DNA of 7,985 nucleotides from Lachnospiraceae bacterium (lineage in GTDB: Bacteria; Bacillota; Clostridia; Lachnospirales; Lachnospiraceae), in the NCBI GenBank assembly GCA_022798035.1, contig JAAWLS010000099.1:1-7985 (forward strand). Reading direction: 5' to 3'. Shown one piece after another: positions 5,291-7,985 of this stretch. The notes beneath the pieces are model-generated. The model was given only the letters and a program-made list of their open reading frames with translations. It was not told the DNA's origin and did not search any database. Position numbers and translations under genes: made by a program. The first letter of the stretch is position 1. Each line of letters starts with the position of its first letter.

Positions 5291-7267
5291 TTATGAAACG
5301 GATGCTCCCAGCCCTGGGGTTTTTCCCGTATAGAGCTGATAGTATTTTCCCTGCTGGGCAATCAAGTCCTCATGGGTTCCCCGCTCAATAATTCTTCCCT
5401 GCTCCAGTACCATAATACAGTCGCTGTTGCGGACCGTGGAGAGACGGTGAGCGATGACAAAGGTAGTCCTTCCTTTCATCAAACGGTCCATACCGCTCTG
5501 TACCAGACGTTCCGTTCTGGTGTCAATAGAACTTGTAGCCTCATCCAAAATCAGTACCGGCGGGTCTGCCACCGCAGCTCTCGCAATAGCCAGAAGCTGC
5601 CGCTGTCCCTGACTTAAATTTGTGCCGTCGCCGGTCAGCATTGTCTGATAGCCCTGGGGCAGACGGCGGATAAACTGGTCTGCGTTGGCTAATTTTGCCG
5701 CTGCAATGACCTCTTCGTCTGTGGCATCCAATTTTCCATACCGTATATTTTCCATTACCGTGTTGGTAAATAAATGGGTGTCCTGCAGCACAATGCCCAG
5801 AGAACGGCGCAGGTCTGCCTTTTTTATTTTATTTACATTGATTCCGTCGTAGCGGATTTTTCCATCCTGAATATCATAAAAACGGTTAATCAAGTTGGTA
5901 ATTGTCGTTTTTCCCGCTCCGGTGGAGCCCACAAACGCAATCTTCTGACCTGCATTTGCAAACATTTTCACATTGTGCAGCACAATCTTTTCCGGATGAT
6001 ATCCAAAATCCACATCATCAAACACCACATCTCCGGTCAGCTCAATATAATCTGTGGTCCCTTCCGCCTGGTGGAAATGCTTCCAGGCCCACAGCCCGGT
6101 TCTCTCTTTAGATTCCACAAGAGCATTTTCCTCTTTTCTGGCATTAACCAGGGTAACATATCCTTCATCTGTCTCCGGTTTTTCATCCAGAAGTGCAAAA
6201 ATACGCTCCGCACCTGCCATAGCCATCACCACGCTGTTGAGCTGCTGGCTCACCTGGTTGATAGGCATATTAAAACTCCGGTTAAAGGTGAGGAAACTGG
6301 CAAGCCCGCCCAGGGTAAATCCGCCTATCTTGTTCAAAGCCAGAATTCCGCCTACTATGGCACAGATTACATAACTCAGATTGCCCAGCTGTCCATTCAC
6401 CGGCCCTAACATATTGGCAAATTTGTTGGCGTTGTTGGCGCTCACAAATAACTCTTCATTCAGCTCCCGAAAACGCTCTTTGCTCTCCTCCTCATGACAG
6501 AACACTTTCACCACTTTCTGCCCTTCCATCATCTCTTCAATATAACCGTTGACCTTTCCGATGTCTTTCTGCTGAGCAATGAAATACTTCCCGCTTTTTC
6601 CGGCAAACGTCTTGGTGGCAAACAACATGATACCCACCATGATAAGCGTCACCACCGTCAAAGGCACATTCAAAATCAGCATGCTGACTAAAATACTCAC
6701 AATGGTAATCACACTGGACAAAAGCTGCGGCATACTCTGGCTAATCATCTGACGCAGCGTATCAATGTCGTTGGTATAAATGGACATGATATCTCCATGA
6801 GAGTGGGTGTCAAAATACTGAATTGGCAGGCTTTCCATATGGGTAAACATATCGTCCCGCAGATTCCGCAGCGTTCCCTGGGTAACTTTCACCATGACCC
6901 GGTTGTAAATCCAGGTGGAGCAAACCCCGATTCCATAAAACATTCCCACACGGAGAATTGCCGCTGCAAGAGGGGCAAAATCCGGCTCCTCCATTCCAAT
7001 CATAGGCAGAATATGCGCGTCTATCAATGTCTGCATAAACAGCGTTCCCTGTACATTAGCCAGGACTCCCACAAAAATTCCGATAATAACCACCAAAATA
7101 TGGAATTTATAATTTGCCAAAATATATTTCATCAGTCTGGAAAATAATTTCCCTGGATTTTTAATTTGGGGTTTCGGGCCTCCTGGCCCTTTTCCCATGG
7201 GGCCTTTGGGCTTGGGGCCGCCGTGTTCTTTTTTAAATTCTTTTTCTTCTCTTCTTGCCTCTGTCAT
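5291..7267 (-). CDS. ABC exporter half-transporter, catalytically canonical subunit of a heterodimer
   Basis: A 658-residue fused permease/ATPase of the multidrug or lipid exporter class. The N-terminus (about 1-40) is unusually rich in Gly, Pro and Lys. The transmembrane domain runs from about 54 to 335, with clear hydrophobic helices near 54-76, 102-120, 182-200, 202-220 and 296-312. An extra segment of about 40 residues (368-407) separates it from the nucleotide-binding domain. The NBD shows Walker A GSTGAGKT (447-454), the Q-loop Gln495, signature LSQGQ (551-555), Walker B VLILDE with catalytic Glu576, the D-loop SSID and the H-loop His607. Everything needed for hydrolysis is present, but the signature has Gln in place of the first Gly of LSGGQ. 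The start is set by GGAGGTG (7275-7281), 7 nt upstream. Its ATG overlaps the stop of the preceding ABC gene by 4 bases (ATGA), so the two are coupled and should form one heterodimer in the membrane. Substrate unknown. Confidence 0.93.
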   Translation of the reverse strand: MTEARREEKEFKKEHGGPKPKGPMGKGPGGPKPQIKNPGKLFSRLMKYILANYKFHILVVIIGIFVGVLANVQGTLFMQTLIDAHILPMIGMEEPDFAPLAAAILRVGMFYGIGVCSTWIYNRVMVKVTQGTLRNLRDDMFTHMESLPIQYFDTHSHGDIMSIYTNDIDTLRQMISQSMPQLLSSVITIVSILVSMLILNVPLTVVTLIMVGIMLFATKTFAGKSGKYFIAQQKDIGKVNGYIEEMMEGQKVVKVFCHEEESKERFRELNEELFVSANNANKFANMLGPVNGQLGNLSYVICAIVGGILALNKIGGFTLGGLASFLTFNRSFNMPINQVSQQLNSVVMAMAGAERIFALLDEKPETDEGYVTLVNARKEENALVESKERTGLWAWKHFHQAEGTTDYIELTGDVVFDDVDFGYHPEKIVLHNVKMFANAGQKIAFVGSTGAGKTTITNLINRFYDIQDGKIRYDGINVNKIKKADLRRSLGIVLQDTHLFTNTVMENIRYGKLDATDEEVIAAAKLANADQFIRRLPQGYQTMLTGDGTNLSQGQRQLLAIARAAVADPPVLILDEATSSIDTRTERLVQSGMDRLMKGRTTFVIAHRLSTVRNSDCIMVLEQGRIIERGTHEDLIAQQGKYYQLYTGKTPGLGASVS

Positions 7268-7985
7268 GCCCTTTCACCTCCAGCCTCATCAAAATCTCCG
7301 CCTCCGCCCATCTGGGATTCATAGACGTCACGATAAATTTCATTGTCCTGCAGCAATTCCTGATGAGTGCCAAATCCTGCCACTTTTCCATTGTCCATCA
7401 CGACAATCCTGTCTGCATTCTGAACACTGGAAATACGCTGTGCAATAATCAATTTCGTGGTATCTGGAATCTCCGTTACAAATGCTTTTCTTATCCTGCT
7501 GTCTGTGGCAGTGTCCACAGCGCTGGTGGAATCGTCCAGAATCAGTATTTTCGGCTTTTTCAGCAAAGCCCTTGCAATACAGAGACGTTGTTTCTGTCCG
7601 CCGGACACATTGCTGCCGCCCTGCTCAATATAAGTGTCATATCCATCTGGAAACTGCTCAATAAATTCATCGGCACAGGCCATTTTACACACGCGGACGC
7701 ACTCCTCTTTTGTGGCATTTTTGTCACCCCACCTGAGATTCTCCAAGATAGTTCCGGAAAACAGCACATTTTTCTGAAGTACCACCGCCACCTGGTTTCG
7801 CAGCTCTTCCATATCGTATTCTTTTACATTGATGCCGCCCACTGACACACTGCCGGCCGTCACATCATACAGACGGCTGATGAGGTTTACAAGGCTGGAC
7901 TTTGCGCTTCCTGTCCCGCCGATAATGCCGATGGTCTCCCCGGCACGGATTTCCAGATTGATGTCTTTTAAGGTGGGCTCACTGT
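7264..7985 (-). CDS. ABC exporter half-transporter, degenerate-site subunit, C-terminal part
   Basis: Partial gene, open at the right edge; 239 residues remain, essentially the nucleotide-binding domain, and the frame runs without a stop to position 7983. The GTG at 7863 falls inside the domain and is not a start. Numbering from the first complete codon: Walker A GGTGSAKS (22-29), with Ala where the last Gly is usual; a Q-loop in VAVVLQKNVLF; signature VSGGQ; Walker B LILDDSTSAVD, with Asp replacing the catalytic Glu; and an H-loop IIAQRISS, with Gln replacing His. Family knowledge: these changes mark the degenerate subunit of heterodimeric exporters, as in TM287/288 or BmrCD. The transmembrane domain must lie beyond the window. 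The stop TGA overlaps the start of the partner gene (ATGA), and the partner's ribosome binding site lies inside the last codons of this one. Confidence 0.92.
   Translation of the reverse strand, partial: SEPTLKDINLEIRAGETIGIIGGTGSAKSSLVNLISRLYDVTAGSVSVGGINVKEYDMEELRNQVAVVLQKNVLFSGTILENLRWGDKNATKEECVRVCKMACADEFIEQFPDGYDTYIEQGGSNVSGGQKQRLCIARALLKKPKILILDDSTSAVDTATDSRIRKAFVTEIPDTTKLIIAQRISSVQNADRIVVMDNGKVAGFGTHQELLQDNEIYRDVYESQMGGGGDFDEAGGERA
7275..7281 (-). promoter_or_regulatory. Ribosome binding site of the second ABC gene, inside the first
   Basis: GGAGGTG on the minus strand is 7 nt from the ATG at 7267 and lies within the last codons of the upstream ABC gene. It fixes the start of the 658-residue subunit and, with the 4-base gene overlap, points to coupled, roughly equal synthesis of the two partners. 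Confidence 0.8.

Noticed and set aside
5774..6409. 211-residue open frame on the plus strand
   Set aside because: It is antisense to the well-supported ABC gene and has no family resemblance or ribosome binding site.
7255..7845. 196-residue open frame on the plus strand
   Set aside because: It is antisense to the ABC nucleotide-binding domain and its product has no recognisable domain.

Overview
The window looks like chromosome from a low-to-mid GC Firmicute, most likely a Clostridia/Lachnospiraceae-type gut anaerobe. The reasons are strong GGAGG ribosome binding sites, protein sequences of clostridial character (a PHP-type histidinol-phosphatase, a Beta_propel-family membrane protein, a paired ABC exporter), and compact, translationally coupled gene pairs. 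Genus cannot be told from the sequence alone. The genes are ordinary bacterial genes. No phage, CRISPR, tRNA or rRNA is visible, and no intact insertion sequence.

Layout. (1) 1-509, plus strand: the 3' part of a hisJ-like histidinol-phosphatase, cut by the left edge. (2) 510-723: convergent intergenic region with a 41-bp unit repeated twice in tandem. The second copy pairs with a downstream inverted arm to make a long terminator-like hairpin. (3) 724-3542, minus strand: a two-gene operon, an ECF-type sigma factor (3066-3542) followed by a single-pass membrane protein with a large extracytoplasmic beta-propeller (724-3063). The sigma stop codon overlaps an ATG next to the propeller start, so the two are probably translationally coupled. 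(4) 3543-3873: a 331-nt gap holding a long interrupted palindrome that probably terminates the chemotaxis gene upstream, and perhaps is a small mobile-element relic. (5) 3874-5205, minus strand: a methyl-accepting chemotaxis protein with almost no extracellular sensor. (6) 5291-7985, minus strand: two overlapping ABC half-transporter genes; the first is cut by the right edge.

How they work together. The two ABC half-transporters are the partners of a heterodimeric exporter. The upstream subunit carries the degenerate catalytic residues (Asp for the Walker B Glu, Gln for the H-loop His, an altered Walker A), and the downstream subunit carries the deviating signature LSQGQ. In a head-to-tail NBD dimer all of these deviations fall in the same ATP site, leaving the other site canonical. 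The sigma/propeller pair looks like a cell-envelope signalling module: a membrane protein with a short cytoplasmic segment, one transmembrane helix and a large outside propeller is the natural candidate for the regulator of its co-transcribed sigma factor, though that role is inferred. The chemoreceptor has its own plausible sigma-A promoter and no other chemotaxis gene next to it. The most interesting items are the sigma/propeller operon and the two intergenic palindromes.
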